57,441 bases of DNA from positions 1-57,441 of the forward strand of contig CAMEBF010000014.1 of assembly GCA_945912145.1 (NCBI GenBank), written 5' to 3'. Position numbers and translations under genes: made by a program. This document shows, one piece after another, positions 37,801 to 46,406 of this stretch. Numbering within the stretch: the first letter of the stretch is position 1; every line of letters starts with the position of its first letter. The notes under the pieces are model-generated. The model was not told the origin of the DNA, searched no databases, and worked only from the letters and a program-made list of their open reading frames with translations. This DNA comes from an uncultured Clostridia bacterium. Lineage in GTDB: Bacteria > Bacillota > Clostridia > Oscillospirales > Acutalibacteraceae.

Positions 37801-37851
37801 TAATTATTATACTGTACTGCTTTTTGTAAAACAAGACTTTTCGATAAAATA

Positions 37852-37880
37852 TTGACAATTCTGCCGAAATAAAATATACT
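37852..37880 (+). promoter_or_regulatory. Promoter of the surface-protein/LURP-one pair
   Basis: TTGACA (37852-37857) and TATACT (37875-37880) are 17 bases apart and lie about 25 bases before a TTG start. Confidence 0.75.
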
Positions 37881-37903
37881 AAAGAGCAAGGGGGAATTGC
37901 ATT

Positions 37904-38689
37904 TTGAACAGTAATAAAAAGATTTTGATTTCTATCCTGGCGTTTATCCTTGTTGTTGCCGCCATCATCGGCGTGTTGCTGATTGTTAGCAATCGTACAG
38001 ATAAAGACGAAACAACGGAGCCGGCGCCGGTTTCCACGACGGCGGTAGCGACGACCGAAGCGTCTTCCCATGTCATGCCGACCACGTCGCCGGCCATGAA
38101 TAACAGCCAGACGCTCAGTCAGGTTTCGCAGATCGAGGCTTTCATCTCGGGGCATTATTATATGTCAGCCACGATGGAAGAGGGCGGAGAAATCACGACA
38201 ATGGACATAGCGATGAACGGTCAGGATTTTCAGACCACGATGGATATGGCTATGACAGAGGACGAAAGTATGCGCGCTTCCATCCTTTATCTGGGAGGCT
38301 GCATCTATTTTGTCGATGTAGATTCGAAAACGTATGTGGAGTTTTCAAAAGAGCTGATGCAGAGCGTCGGCATGGATCTGACGGAAATAGAAGATGAGAT
38401 GGGCGAAATGAATCTGTCCGGTTATGAGTTTAAGGGTGTGGAGCAGACGCAGACGGAGCTTAATGGCTATACGGCAGACTGCTATCGCTATTATACGGAC
38501 GATATATCGGTCTACTTCTATTTCATCGGCGACGAAATGAAACAGATTGAAATCGGTGACACCGACGGCAGTACTATGTCTACCATTACAATTCAGGAGT
38601 TTTCACCAACGATTCCCGGCAATATGCTTTCTCTTTCGGGGCTTAAGAAGTCCGATCTGATGAGCTTTTTCCTCAGCATGGCAGGGTAA
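37904..38689 (+). CDS. Membrane-anchored surface protein of unknown function
   Basis: The 261-residue protein has one N-terminal helix (ILISILAFILVVAAIIGVLLIV), a Thr/Pro/Ala linker of about 35 residues, and an exported beta domain. It resembles the lipoprotein at 3385-4122 in the exported part: GHYYMSATMEEGGE, then strands around IYFVDVDSKTYVEFS, and the ending LSGLKKSDLMSFFLSMAG. The start appears to be TTG 37904 after AGGGGG. It is co-transcribed with the LURP-one gene. Function unknown. Confidence 0.75.
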   Translation: MNSNKKILISILAFILVVAAIIGVLLIVSNRTDKDETTEPAPVSTTAVATTEASSHVMPTTSPAMNNSQTLSQVSQIEAFISGHYYMSATMEEGGEITTMDIAMNGQDFQTTMDMAMTEDESMRASILYLGGCIYFVDVDSKTYVEFSKELMQSVGMDLTEIEDEMGEMNLSGYEFKGVEQTQTELNGYTADCYRYYTDDISVYFYFIGDEMKQIEIGDTDGSTMSTITIQEFSPTIPGNMLSLSGLKKSDLMSFFLSMAG

Positions 38690-38705
38690 TGGGGAGAAAA
38701 ATGCC

Positions 38706-39182
38706 ATGAAGCTTCTTTTTAAGCAGCGTTTTTTTTCCTGGTTTGACAGCTACGATATTTATGATGAGAACGGCAATACGGCGTTCACGGTTGAGGGAAA
38801 GCTCGGCTGGGGTCATAAGCTGCATATTCTCGACCCTGCAGGCCGTCATATCGCGACGGTGCAGGAAAAGGTTCTGCGCTTTCTGCCGACGTTTGAGTTC
38901 ACGGTCGGCGGACGCCTTGTGGGCACACTGCGTAAGCAGTTCCGTCTGCTCACGCAGGTCTATGACCTGAATTGCAACGGCTGGCGCGTAGAGGGAAATT
39001 TTCTCGGCTGGGATTATGCCATTCTCGACAATAGCGGTCGGCAGATAGCCCGTGTCAGCAAGGAGCTGTTCCGCTTCACCGATACCTATGTGATCGATGT
39101 GTGCAATCCGAACGACGCGTTGTCGGCGCTGATGATCACGCTGGCGATTGACGCGGAAAAATGCTCGGATAACAATAATTGA
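38706..39182 (+). CDS. LURP-one-related (YxjI-type) protein
   Basis: The 158-residue cytoplasmic protein has the repeated beta-strand pattern of the LURP-one/tubby-like fold: YDIYDENGNTAFTVEGKL, HILDPAGRHIATVQEKVL, YAILDNSGRQIARVSKEL. These bacterial proteins are poorly characterised; a phospholipid-scramblase-like fold is shared. It starts 16 bases after the surface-protein gene. Confidence 0.8.
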   Translation: MKLLFKQRFFSWFDSYDIYDENGNTAFTVEGKLGWGHKLHILDPAGRHIATVQEKVLRFLPTFEFTVGGRLVGTLRKQFRLLTQVYDLNCNGWRVEGNFLGWDYAILDNSGRQIARVSKELFRFTDTYVIDVCNPNDALSALMITLAIDAEKCSDNNN

Positions 39183-39234
39183 CAACAAAGACCGCGGTCG
39201 GTTTCCGGCAGCGGTTTGTTTTTGCGTGTTGCCC

Positions 39235-39263
39235 TTGATATGAATGGAAAAATATGCTATAGT
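39235..39263 (+). promoter_or_regulatory. Promoter of the DUF4186-ABC exporter operon
   Basis: TTGATA (39235-39240) and TATAGT (39258-39263) with a 17-base spacer. Because transcription should begin near 39270, the ATG at 39244 cannot be the start of the next gene. Confidence 0.75.
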
Positions 39264-39291
39264 AAAGAATAATAACCGGGAGATGACCGCA

Positions 39292-39654
39292 TTGCAGACG
39301 GTGGAGGAAGCACTTAACAAGCTGCGCCGTTCCGGATTTCGCAGCCGTTTTCATCTGAGCGAAACAGACAAAGCCTATATTGCCGAAAAGGGCATGGATA
39401 CCGTTCGTCGCCACGCTGCGGATTTTGTTCGTGAGCGGCTCGCGCCGGCTGACATTCCGAACGACGGCAAACAGACGCCGATGCGCGGACACCCCGTATT
39501 CATCGCCCAGCACGCCTGCGCCTGCTGCTGCCGGGGCTGCCTGTATAAATGGTATAAGGTGGAGAAAAATACGGAACTGACCGCCGAAAGGCAGGAAAAA
39601 ATCGTCAATCTTTTGATGGCGTGGATCGAAAATGAAATCGGAGACAAACCATGA
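39292..39654 (+). CDS. DUF4186 family protein
   Basis: The 120-residue product matches DUF4186: RSGFRSRFHLSETDKAY, then RRHAADFVRERLAP, PNDGKQTPMRGHPVFIAQ and a CACCCRGCLYKW cysteine cluster that could bind a metal. The start is placed at TTG 39292, nine bases after GGGAG and downstream of the promoter; ATG 39283 abuts that site and ATG 39244 lies in the promoter. The last four bases (ATGA) overlap the ABC gene. Function unknown. Confidence 0.82.
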   Translation: MQTVEEALNKLRRSGFRSRFHLSETDKAYIAEKGMDTVRRHAADFVRERLAPADIPNDGKQTPMRGHPVFIAQHACACCCRGCLYKWYKVEKNTELTAERQEKIVNLLMAWIENEIGDKP

Positions 39655-41360
39655 GAAAATTGCTTGTGTACCTGAAATCCTATCGAAAAGAGAGCATTCT
39701 TGCGCCGCTGTTTAAGCTGCTTGAGGCGACGCTCGATCTGATCGTACCCATCGTGATTGCGCGTGTGATCGATACCGGCATCGCGATGAACGATATGGGA
39801 GTGATCGCGAAGCTATGCGTACTTCTTGTCGGACTCGGCTTTATCGGGCTTGGTTTTTCCGTCACGGCGCAGTATTTTGCCGCCAGAGCCGCTGTCGGAT
39901 TCTCCACAAAGCTGCGTCACGCGCTCTTTGCGCATATTCAGACGCTGCGTTACCGCGAGATCGACACGCTCGGCACGTCGACGCTGATCACGCGCATGAC
40001 CAGCGACGTCAACCAGGTGCAGAACGGCACGAACCTGACGCTGCGTCTGCTCCTGCGTTCTCCGTTTGTCGTCTTCGGCGCAATGGTGATGGCGTTCACG
40101 ATTGATAAAAAATCGGCGGGCATTTTCGGCGTTTCCATTCTTGTTTTATCCATTGTGGTATTTGGCATCATGCTCTGCTGTATTCCGCTCTACAAAAAGG
40201 TGCAGGAAAAACTCGACGGCGTGTTGAGCCTGACGAAAGAGAATCTCGTCGGTGTGCGCGTTCTGCGGGCTTTCCGTAAGGAGAGCTGTGAAATCGATGA
40301 ATTTGTCGGGCGCAACAACGCGCTGACCGCCATGCAGAAATTCACAGGCCGCATTTCGGCGCTGATGAATCCCTTGACCTATGTCATCGTCAACCTTGCC
40401 ATCGTCTGGCTGCTGCATTCGGGTGCGATCCGCGTCAATGCGGGACTTCTCACACAGGGCGCAATCGTCGCGCTGTATAACTATATGTCGCAGATCTTAG
40501 TTGAACTGGTCAAAATGGCAAACCTGATCATCAGCATCACCAAAGCTGTGGCGTGCGGCAATCGCATTCAGTCCGTTTTTGAGATCACGTCACCCGATGA
40601 AAAGCCCGACGAGACAAAAGGCACACCGGGCGGCGATATCGCTGTGGAATTTCAAGATGTGTCGCTGCGCTATCAGAATGCCGCAGAGCCGTCGCTCGAG
40701 CATATCACTTTCCGGGCAAAACGCGGCGAAACGGTCGGCGTCATCGGTGGTACGGGCTCCGGTAAGACTTCGCTTGTCAACCTGATTCCCGGGTTTTACG
40801 ACGCGACCGACGGCAGCGTGTCGCTTTACGGCGTCAACGTGAACGACTGGTCCGAGCACGACATCGGGCAGCTCATCGGCGTGGTGCCGCAGAAAGCGGT
40901 GCTGTTCCAGGGGAGCATCCGGGATAACCTGCACTGGGGCAAAAGCGACGCGACGGACGAAGAGCTGATGCGTGCCGCCGAGACCGCGCAGGCGAAGGAG
41001 ATTATCGACGGCAAAGAAGGAGGCCTCGACGCGAAGATTGAGCAGGGCGGTAAGAATTTGTCCGGCGGACAAAAACAGCGTCTGACGATTGCCCGCGCTC
41101 TCGTCAAACAGCCGGAAATTCTGATCCTTGACGATTCGGCTTCCGCGCTTGATTACGCGACGGATGCCGCGCTTCGCAGATCTCTTCGTGAATACAGCCG
41201 CGGCATGACGGTCTTTATCGTCTCGCAGCGCGCTTCCTCCGTCCGCTTTGCCGATAAGATTATTGTTTTGGACGACGGTATCGCCGTCGGCATCGGCACC
41301 CATGATGAACTGATGAAATCCTGCGAAGTTTATCGCGAGATTTACGAGTCGCAGCAATAA
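39651..41360 (+). CDS. ABC exporter half-transporter with a degenerate catalytic site
   Basis: The 569-residue protein has a six-helix exporter membrane domain and a C-terminal ATPase. The Walker A is GGTGSGKTS, the signature LSGGQKQRL, and the Walker B ends ILILDDSASALD, where Asp replaces the catalytic Glu. That is the hallmark of the non-catalytic half of heterodimeric exporters such as BmrCD or TM287/288. The partner gene starts 13 bases downstream. Substrate unknown; drug or lipid export is likely. Confidence 0.93.
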   Translation: MRKLLVYLKSYRKESILAPLFKLLEATLDLIVPIVIARVIDTGIAMNDMGVIAKLCVLLVGLGFIGLGFSVTAQYFAARAAVGFSTKLRHALFAHIQTLRYREIDTLGTSTLITRMTSDVNQVQNGTNLTLRLLLRSPFVVFGAMVMAFTIDKKSAGIFGVSILVLSIVVFGIMLCCIPLYKKVQEKLDGVLSLTKENLVGVRVLRAFRKESCEIDEFVGRNNALTAMQKFTGRISALMNPLTYVIVNLAIVWLLHSGAIRVNAGLLTQGAIVALYNYMSQILVELVKMANLIISITKAVACGNRIQSVFEITSPDEKPDETKGTPGGDIAVEFQDVSLRYQNAAEPSLEHITFRAKRGETVGVIGGTGSGKTSLVNLIPGFYDATDGSVSLYGVNVNDWSEHDIGQLIGVVPQKAVLFQGSIRDNLHWGKSDATDEELMRAAETAQAKEIIDGKEGGLDAKIEQGGKNLSGGQKQRLTIARALVKQPEILILDDSASALDYATDAALRRSLREYSRGMTVFIVSQRASSVRFADKIIVLDDGIAVGIGTHDELMKSCEVYREIYESQQ

Positions 41361-41373
41361 AGGAGGAAAAACC

Positions 41374-43146
41374 ATGAAACAGAAAAAAACTTCCTCCGGT
41401 GCTCTCTCAAAAGTCTGGAAGCATATCAAAAGATATAAAATTCTTCTCCTGCTCTCGCTGCTCCTGGCGGCGGTGTCCGTCGCGGGAACGCTCTATGCGC
41501 CGATTCTCGTCGGCGATGCCATTGATCTGATCGTCGGTGAGGAGAACGTGAATTTTACGTCACTCCTCGGGTTGCTTGTGCAGATTGCCGTTGTGGCTGC
41601 CGTTGTCGCGTTGGCACAATGGCTCATGAACACCGTTAACAATCGGCTTACGTTCCATGTTGTCCGCGATGTGCGGGACGAGGCGTTCCGCAAGATTCAG
41701 ATTCTGCCGTTGAGCTATATCGATTCCCACCCGTACGGCGAGACCGTCAGCCGCATCATCGCCGATACCGATCAGTTCGCGGACGGCCTGCTCATGGGCT
41801 TTACGCAGCTTTTCACCGGCGTGATCACGATTCTCGGCACGTTAGGCTTTATGCTGAGCATGAACTGGAAGATCGCGCTTGTCGTCGTGGTGCTGACGCC
41901 GCTCTCGCTCTTTGTGGCGCGGTTCATCGCCCGGAAAACATTCAATATGTTCCGGCTGCAGTCCGTGACAAGAGGTGAGCAGACGGCGTTTATCGATGAA
42001 ATGATCGGCAACCAGAAAACGGTCAAGGCGTTTTCCCGCGAACAGGCGAACACGGAAAAATTCGATGAGATCAACGCGCGGCTCGAAAAAAGTGCTTTGC
42101 GCGCGACGTTCTTCTCGTCGCTGACGAATCCCTGCACGCGCTTTGTCAATAATGTCGTGTACGCCATTGTCGCGTTGACCGGCGCGCTGGCGGTGCTGGG
42201 AACGCTCTTTGCCGTGAACGCCGCCTTTACCGTCGGCACGCTGAGCTGTTTTCTGAGCTACGCCAACCAGTACACCAAGCCGTTTAACGAGATATCCGGC
42301 GTGATTACGGAATTGCAGAACGCGCTTGCGTGCGCTTCCCGCATCTTTGAACTGATCGAGGAAGAGCCACAAGTTCCCGAGAAAAAAGACGCCGCCGTGC
42401 TTCAGAATGTCACGGGCAGCGTGCAGCTCGAAAATGTCAGCTTCTCGTATACGCCGGAGAAACCGCTGATCGAAAATCTGAATCTTTCGGTTAAGCCCGG
42501 TCAGCGGATCGCGATCGTCGGTCCGACGGGCTGCGGCAAAACGACGCTGATTAACCTCCTGATGCGATTTTACGACGTGGACGGCGGACGCATCTGCGTT
42601 GACGGACAGGATATCCGCGATGTGACGCGGGAGAGCCTGCGTGCGAGCTACGGAATGGTGCTGCAGGAGACATGGCTGCGTCAGGGCACGGTGCGGGAGA
42701 ATATCCTGATGGGCAAGCCCGACGCGACAGAGGACGAGATGATCGCCGCCGCGAAAGCGTCGCACTCGCACAGCTTTATCAAGCGTTTGCCGAACGGGTA
42801 TGATACCGTTATCGGAGAAGATGGCGGTTCGCTCTCGCAGGGTCAGAAACAGCTGTTGTGTATCACGCGCATCATGCTCTGTCAGCCGCCGATGCTGATC
42901 CTTGATGAAGCCACTTCTTCCATCGATACCCGAACGGAAATTCGCATTCAAAAGGCGTTTGCGCGCCTGATGCAGGGAAGAACCTCATTCATCGTCGCGC
43001 ACCGTCTGTCCACGATCAAGGAAGCGGATGTGATTCTCGTCATGCGAGACGGCCATATCGTCGAGCAGGGCAACCATGAAGAACTGCTGCGCCGCGGCGG
43101 CTTTTACGCCACGCTTTATAACAGCCAGTTTGAAAATCAGATGTAG
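41374..43146 (+). CDS. ABC exporter half-transporter, catalytic partner
   Basis: The 590-residue protein has six helices plus an ATPase with Walker A GPTGCGKTT, signature LSQGQKQLL, and Walker B MLILDEATSSID with the catalytic Glu intact. With the preceding gene it should form a heterodimeric exporter. AGGAGG precedes the ATG. A strong bidirectional terminator follows. Confidence 0.94.
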   Translation: MKQKKTSSGALSKVWKHIKRYKILLLLSLLLAAVSVAGTLYAPILVGDAIDLIVGEENVNFTSLLGLLVQIAVVAAVVALAQWLMNTVNNRLTFHVVRDVRDEAFRKIQILPLSYIDSHPYGETVSRIIADTDQFADGLLMGFTQLFTGVITILGTLGFMLSMNWKIALVVVVLTPLSLFVARFIARKTFNMFRLQSVTRGEQTAFIDEMIGNQKTVKAFSREQANTEKFDEINARLEKSALRATFFSSLTNPCTRFVNNVVYAIVALTGALAVLGTLFAVNAAFTVGTLSCFLSYANQYTKPFNEISGVITELQNALACASRIFELIEEEPQVPEKKDAAVLQNVTGSVQLENVSFSYTPEKPLIENLNLSVKPGQRIAIVGPTGCGKTTLINLLMRFYDVDGGRICVDGQDIRDVTRESLRASYGMVLQETWLRQGTVRENILMGKPDATEDEMIAAAKASHSHSFIKRLPNGYDTVIGEDGGSLSQGQKQLLCITRIMLCQPPMLILDEATSSIDTRTEIRIQKAFARLMQGRTSFIVAHRLSTIKEADVILVMRDGHIVEQGNHEELLRRGGFYATLYNSQFENQM

Positions 43147-43163
43147 GATTTTTGATAAAATGA

Positions 43164-43204
43164 AAGACTGCTCACTTTGTCAGGAGCAGTCTTGTTTTTT
43201 TTTA
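43164..43204. terminator. Bidirectional terminator after the ABC exporter
   Basis: AAGACTGCTC (43164-43173) and GAGCAGTCTT (43184-43193) are perfectly complementary and are followed by ten T. It serves both converging transcription units. Confidence 0.9.
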
Positions 43205-44152
43205 TGATTGCATTGTCGAAACCGACGCGTAGGCCTGCATAAACTGCGGATCGCCGTTCAGGTCTTCCGGCGTCTGGGAGGCCGGATCCACTTCGTAATC
43301 CGGGATAACGCCTATGGTATCGAAGCTGTCACTTGTATAGGGGAGCAGCTTCGCGGTCGTCAGCACAAGCGCGCCGCCGTCCGTCAATTCAAAAATCTGC
43401 TGGTAGGTGCCGTTGCCGGCCGTTGTTTTGCCAACGACGGTGGCTTTGCCGAAATCGCGGAGATCACAGGCAAGCAGTTCGCCGGCTCCGGCGGTGCTTT
43501 CGTTTACAAGTACCGAAAACGGTAGGTCAATGCTGTTCGCATCGGCGGAAAAAACCTTCGCGTTTTTTCCATTTTTATCCACAGCGGTGGCGATGGCCTG
43601 TGTGCCTTCCGTGGCAAGCGGCACAATTTGGTCGATGACTTCCGCAGCCGATTGGATATTGATGCTGTCGGTATCACGGACGTCGATTACGATGCCCGTA
43701 ACGGCGTCGTTTTGCAGCGCATCACAGGCGTTTTTAAACTCATCCGGCGTCGTGTCGGTAAAGTCGCTGATCCGGATATAACCGGCGGAGCCGAATTTCT
43801 CCCATGTGACGGTTTTGACAGCATTACCGTCCTTGTCGGTGCCTGTCTGCCGGAGCTTATAGTCGCTGTATTCTTCGGAGGTCATGCCGGCATTCCTGCC
43901 GACGGTCAGGCTCCCCAGATAGCCTTCGGTGAGTCCCGCGTTGAGGGATTCCTCTTCGACTGTGCCGTAATAATGGGTGCGGATCAGATTATCCACTTCG
44001 GCAAGGGAATCGAACATTTCCTCGCGAGCCGGAAGATCGGCAATCAGTCCGCTGTAAATATTCATGGTGACGGCGGTGGTGATGACAGCCGTTACGATCA
44101 GCGTCGCGACGGCGATCGTCAGCGCAAGACCGACTGAAATCTTTTTGTGCAT
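43202..44152 (-). CDS. S41-family C-terminal processing protease without a PDZ domain
   Basis: The 316-residue protein has an N-terminal membrane helix (VGLALTIAVATLIVTAVITT), then the S41 catalytic domain. The nucleophile is Ser in VLVNESTAGAGELLA and the general base Lys in VVGKTTAGNGTYQ. The PDZ domain that normally lies between the N-terminal region and the catalytic core is missing, so substrate recognition must differ. It follows the M23 hydrolase gene by 21 bases, in the ftsEX run; S41 proteases (CtpA-like) often regulate cell-wall hydrolases. Confidence 0.88.
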   Translation of the reverse strand: MHKKISVGLALTIAVATLIVTAVITTAVTMNIYSGLIADLPAREEMFDSLAEVDNLIRTHYYGTVEEESLNAGLTEGYLGSLTVGRNAGMTSEEYSDYKLRQTGTDKDGNAVKTVTWEKFGSAGYIRISDFTDTTPDEFKNACDALQNDAVTGIVIDVRDTDSINIQSAAEVIDQIVPLATEGTQAIATAVDKNGKNAKVFSADANSIDLPFSVLVNESTAGAGELLACDLRDFGKATVVGKTTAGNGTYQQIFELTDGGALVLTTAKLLPYTSDSFDTIGVIPDYEVDPASQTPEDLNGDPQFMQAYASVSTMQS

Positions 44153-44173
44153 AACACGCTCCGTTCCTGAAAC

Positions 44174-45475
44174 TTATACGGAAATATAGGCTGATGGGTT
44201 GGTTCTGACGCCGTTGACACGCACTTCAAAATGCAGGTGCGGGCCGGAGGAATTGCCGGTGCTGCCAACATAGGCAATGGTCTGCCCTTTGGAAACGGAT
44301 TGTCCGGCGCCGACGGCGAGCGAACTGCAATGCGCGTAAAGGGTGGAAAGACCGTTGCCGTGGTCGATGACAACATAGTTACCGTAGCTCCAATGGTAAG
44401 ACGCCGTGACGACGGTGCCGCTTTCGGCAGCAGAGATGTTTAGTCCGTAGGTGCCGCCGTATACGCAAAGGTCAAGCGCGCCGTGAGAGGAGCCGTCGGA
44501 ACGGTAGTATCCGGAGCTGACGTATACGCCGGAATACTGAAGCGGACAGATCAGTCCCGAAGAATTGGGAAGCGTGCCGGAGCCGGACGATGCGTTAGCG
44601 CGAATCAAATTCTCGATCTGCTTGTCAAATTCCGCAATGGCGGCTTCATATTCGGCAATCTTATTCTTGTAGGCGTCGCTCTGATCGTTCAGGCTTGCCA
44701 GATAGTTGCTGCTCTCGTTGACCTTTTCCTGAATCGCGTTTTGATTCGCTTCGACCTTGACCTTGTTAGCCTCCACGGCGGTCTGAAGTTCTTCGATGGC
44801 GGCGATCTTTTCGTCGATCTGATTCTGAATTTCTACAATGGAGGCTTTTTCTGCGTCGATCTTGGCAACGGTTTCATCGATCACCTGAATGTCGCCGTTG
44901 ATGTCGTCAATCAGTCCCTGCTCGTAGTCGGCAAGACTGCTGACGAATTGAACCTTTGTCAGGTAGTCGGAAAAATCGTCGGAGCACAGCAGCACTTCGA
45001 TCGCCGATGTTTCGCCGTTGATGTAGCTCGAACGGATCAGATCTTTCAGCTCGTCGTATTTGCCGTCAATCTGTTCGTTCAATTCGTCGATCTGGGCGTT
45101 ATATTCGTCGATCTGGGCGTTGAGCGCGTCGATCTGCTTCTGGAGCTCCTGATTCTGGGCGTTATATTCGTCGATCTGATTCTGATATTCGTCAATCTGC
45201 TCGTTGCAAGCGTCGATCTGCTCCTGATACATGGCAACCTGCTTGTCCAGTTCCTCGATATAGGCCTGGACTTCGTTGATGTCGCCCTTCAGGGAATCGA
45301 TTTTCTGCTGAGCTTCGTCGATTTTGTCTTCGTATTCGGAGATTTTATCCTTTAACTCATCAATTTTGCTGTCTTCTGCAAAGGCTGTGGATTGATAGCA
45401 GGTGACGGCTGTGAACAGCAGAAGAAAGGACAGCGCAACTGAAAGAACGCGTTTTTTGAGGGAAATCTTACTCAT
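44174..45475 (-). CDS. Coiled-coil murein hydrolase of the M23/LytM family (PcsB/EnvC-like)
   Basis: The 433-residue protein has a signal peptide, a long coiled coil (residues about 35-290) of repeated IDEYNAQIDELN-like heptads, and a C-terminal LytM domain. The zinc ligands are in SHGALDLC (HxxxD) and GPHLHFEV (HxH), so it should be an active endopeptidase. Its gene overlaps ftsX by eight bases. By analogy with PcsB or CwlO, the FtsEX complex is expected to activate it at the division site. Confidence 0.92.
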   Translation of the reverse strand: MSKISLKKRVLSVALSFLLLFTAVTCYQSTAFAEDSKIDELKDKISEYEDKIDEAQQKIDSLKGDINEVQAYIEELDKQVAMYQEQIDACNEQIDEYQNQIDEYNAQNQELQKQIDALNAQIDEYNAQIDELNEQIDGKYDELKDLIRSSYINGETSAIEVLLCSDDFSDYLTKVQFVSSLADYEQGLIDDINGDIQVIDETVAKIDAEKASIVEIQNQIDEKIAAIEELQTAVEANKVKVEANQNAIQEKVNESSNYLASLNDQSDAYKNKIAEYEAAIAEFDKQIENLIRANASSGSGTLPNSSGLICPLQYSGVYVSSGYYRSDGSSHGALDLCVYGGTYGLNISAAESGTVVTASYHWSYGNYVVIDHGNGLSTLYAHCSSLAVGAGQSVSKGQTIAYVGSTGNSSGPHLHFEVRVNGVRTNPSAYISV

Positions 45476-46406
45476 TGTCTACCACCTTCCCGTGTTCTTT
45501 GAGATATTTTCCGAGTGAAATCAGGCTGCCGAACGCGCCGGTCAGAACGCCTGTGGCAAGGAACGCGATCAGCAGTGTGACTGCACCGTCTTGGAACGGT
45601 ACCATGGTGTTGCCGAGAATGGCGAACATTTCGGCAAAGACTTTTTCGGCGATAGCGTACAGCCCGAATATGATGCCGTAAGCGAACGCCGCCGAGATGA
45701 CGCCGATGATGATACCCTCGACAAGGAACGGCCAGCGAATGAACCAGTTCGTCGCGCCGACGGCTTTCATGATGCTGATTTCAAGACTTCTGGAGAACAT
45801 CGTGATACGGACGGTGTTGGCGATAATAAACAGAGAAACAATCAGCAGGATCACAACAATCGCGATGCTGATCAGACCGACTGCACGCTGGATACTCGCG
45901 AGCTTTGCCGCCAGCTCGCCGTTTTCACGGACGGATAGGACATTCTCAAACGATTTGATCTGCGACACGGTGCCGTCGAACTGTTCCATGTCCGATATTG
46001 TGACTTTATAGGCGTTCGGCAGGAAATCGGAGCTGATGCCGCTGAGCGCCGAGGCAGATTCTCCCATATCGTACAGAATCTCCGAATAGGATGCATCCCG
46101 CGAAACGAACGTGCATTCCTTGACGTTCGGCAGATTCTTGATGCTGTTGCCGAGAGCGGCTTCCTCGTTGCCTGTCGCGTCGTCTTCGATAAAGACCATG
46201 ATGACGTTCTGTTCACCGACGCGGTTGATAACCGATTGGATATTGACATAAATCAGATAGGCACCGCCGATGAGGAGCAGACACGACAACATGACCGTGA
46301 CGGACGCGACCGTCATCAGCTTGTGAACGTGAATATTGCGGAAACCCTCTTTTGTCAGATAGCGCAGATTGAAGCGCCCTTTGTTGAATTTATTTCTGCG
46401 GCTCAT
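45468..46406 (-). CDS. ftsX: Cell-division protein FtsX
   Basis: The 312-residue membrane protein has four helices and a large extracytoplasmic loop between helices 1 and 2 (residues about 50-190), which in the family contacts the cell-wall hydrolase. The permease part reads VILLIVSLFIIANTVRITMFS, then the MKAVGATNWFIRWPFLVEG motif. It overlaps ftsE by four bases (ATGA). Confidence 0.94.
   Translation of the reverse strand: MSRRNKFNKGRFNLRYLTKEGFRNIHVHKLMTVASVTVMLSCLLLIGGAYLIYVNIQSVINRVGEQNVIMVFIEDDATGNEEAALGNSIKNLPNVKECTFVSRDASYSEILYDMGESASALSGISSDFLPNAYKVTISDMEQFDGTVSQIKSFENVLSVRENGELAAKLASIQRAVGLISIAIVVILLIVSLFIIANTVRITMFSRSLEISIMKAVGATNWFIRWPFLVEGIIIGVISAAFAYGIIFGLYAIAEKVFAEMFAILGNTMVPFQDGAVTLLIAFLATGVLTGAFGSLISLGKYLKEHGKVVDNE

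Noticed and set aside
45080-45200. Repeats considered as a CRISPR array
   Set aside because: The units encode in-frame heptads of a coiled coil, without unique spacers; no cas genes are present in the window.
44483-45355. Plus-strand hydrophobic frame opposite the coiled-coil M23 gene
   Set aside because: The hydrophobic pattern comes from reading the heptad repeats backwards; it looks like a membrane protein only by chance.
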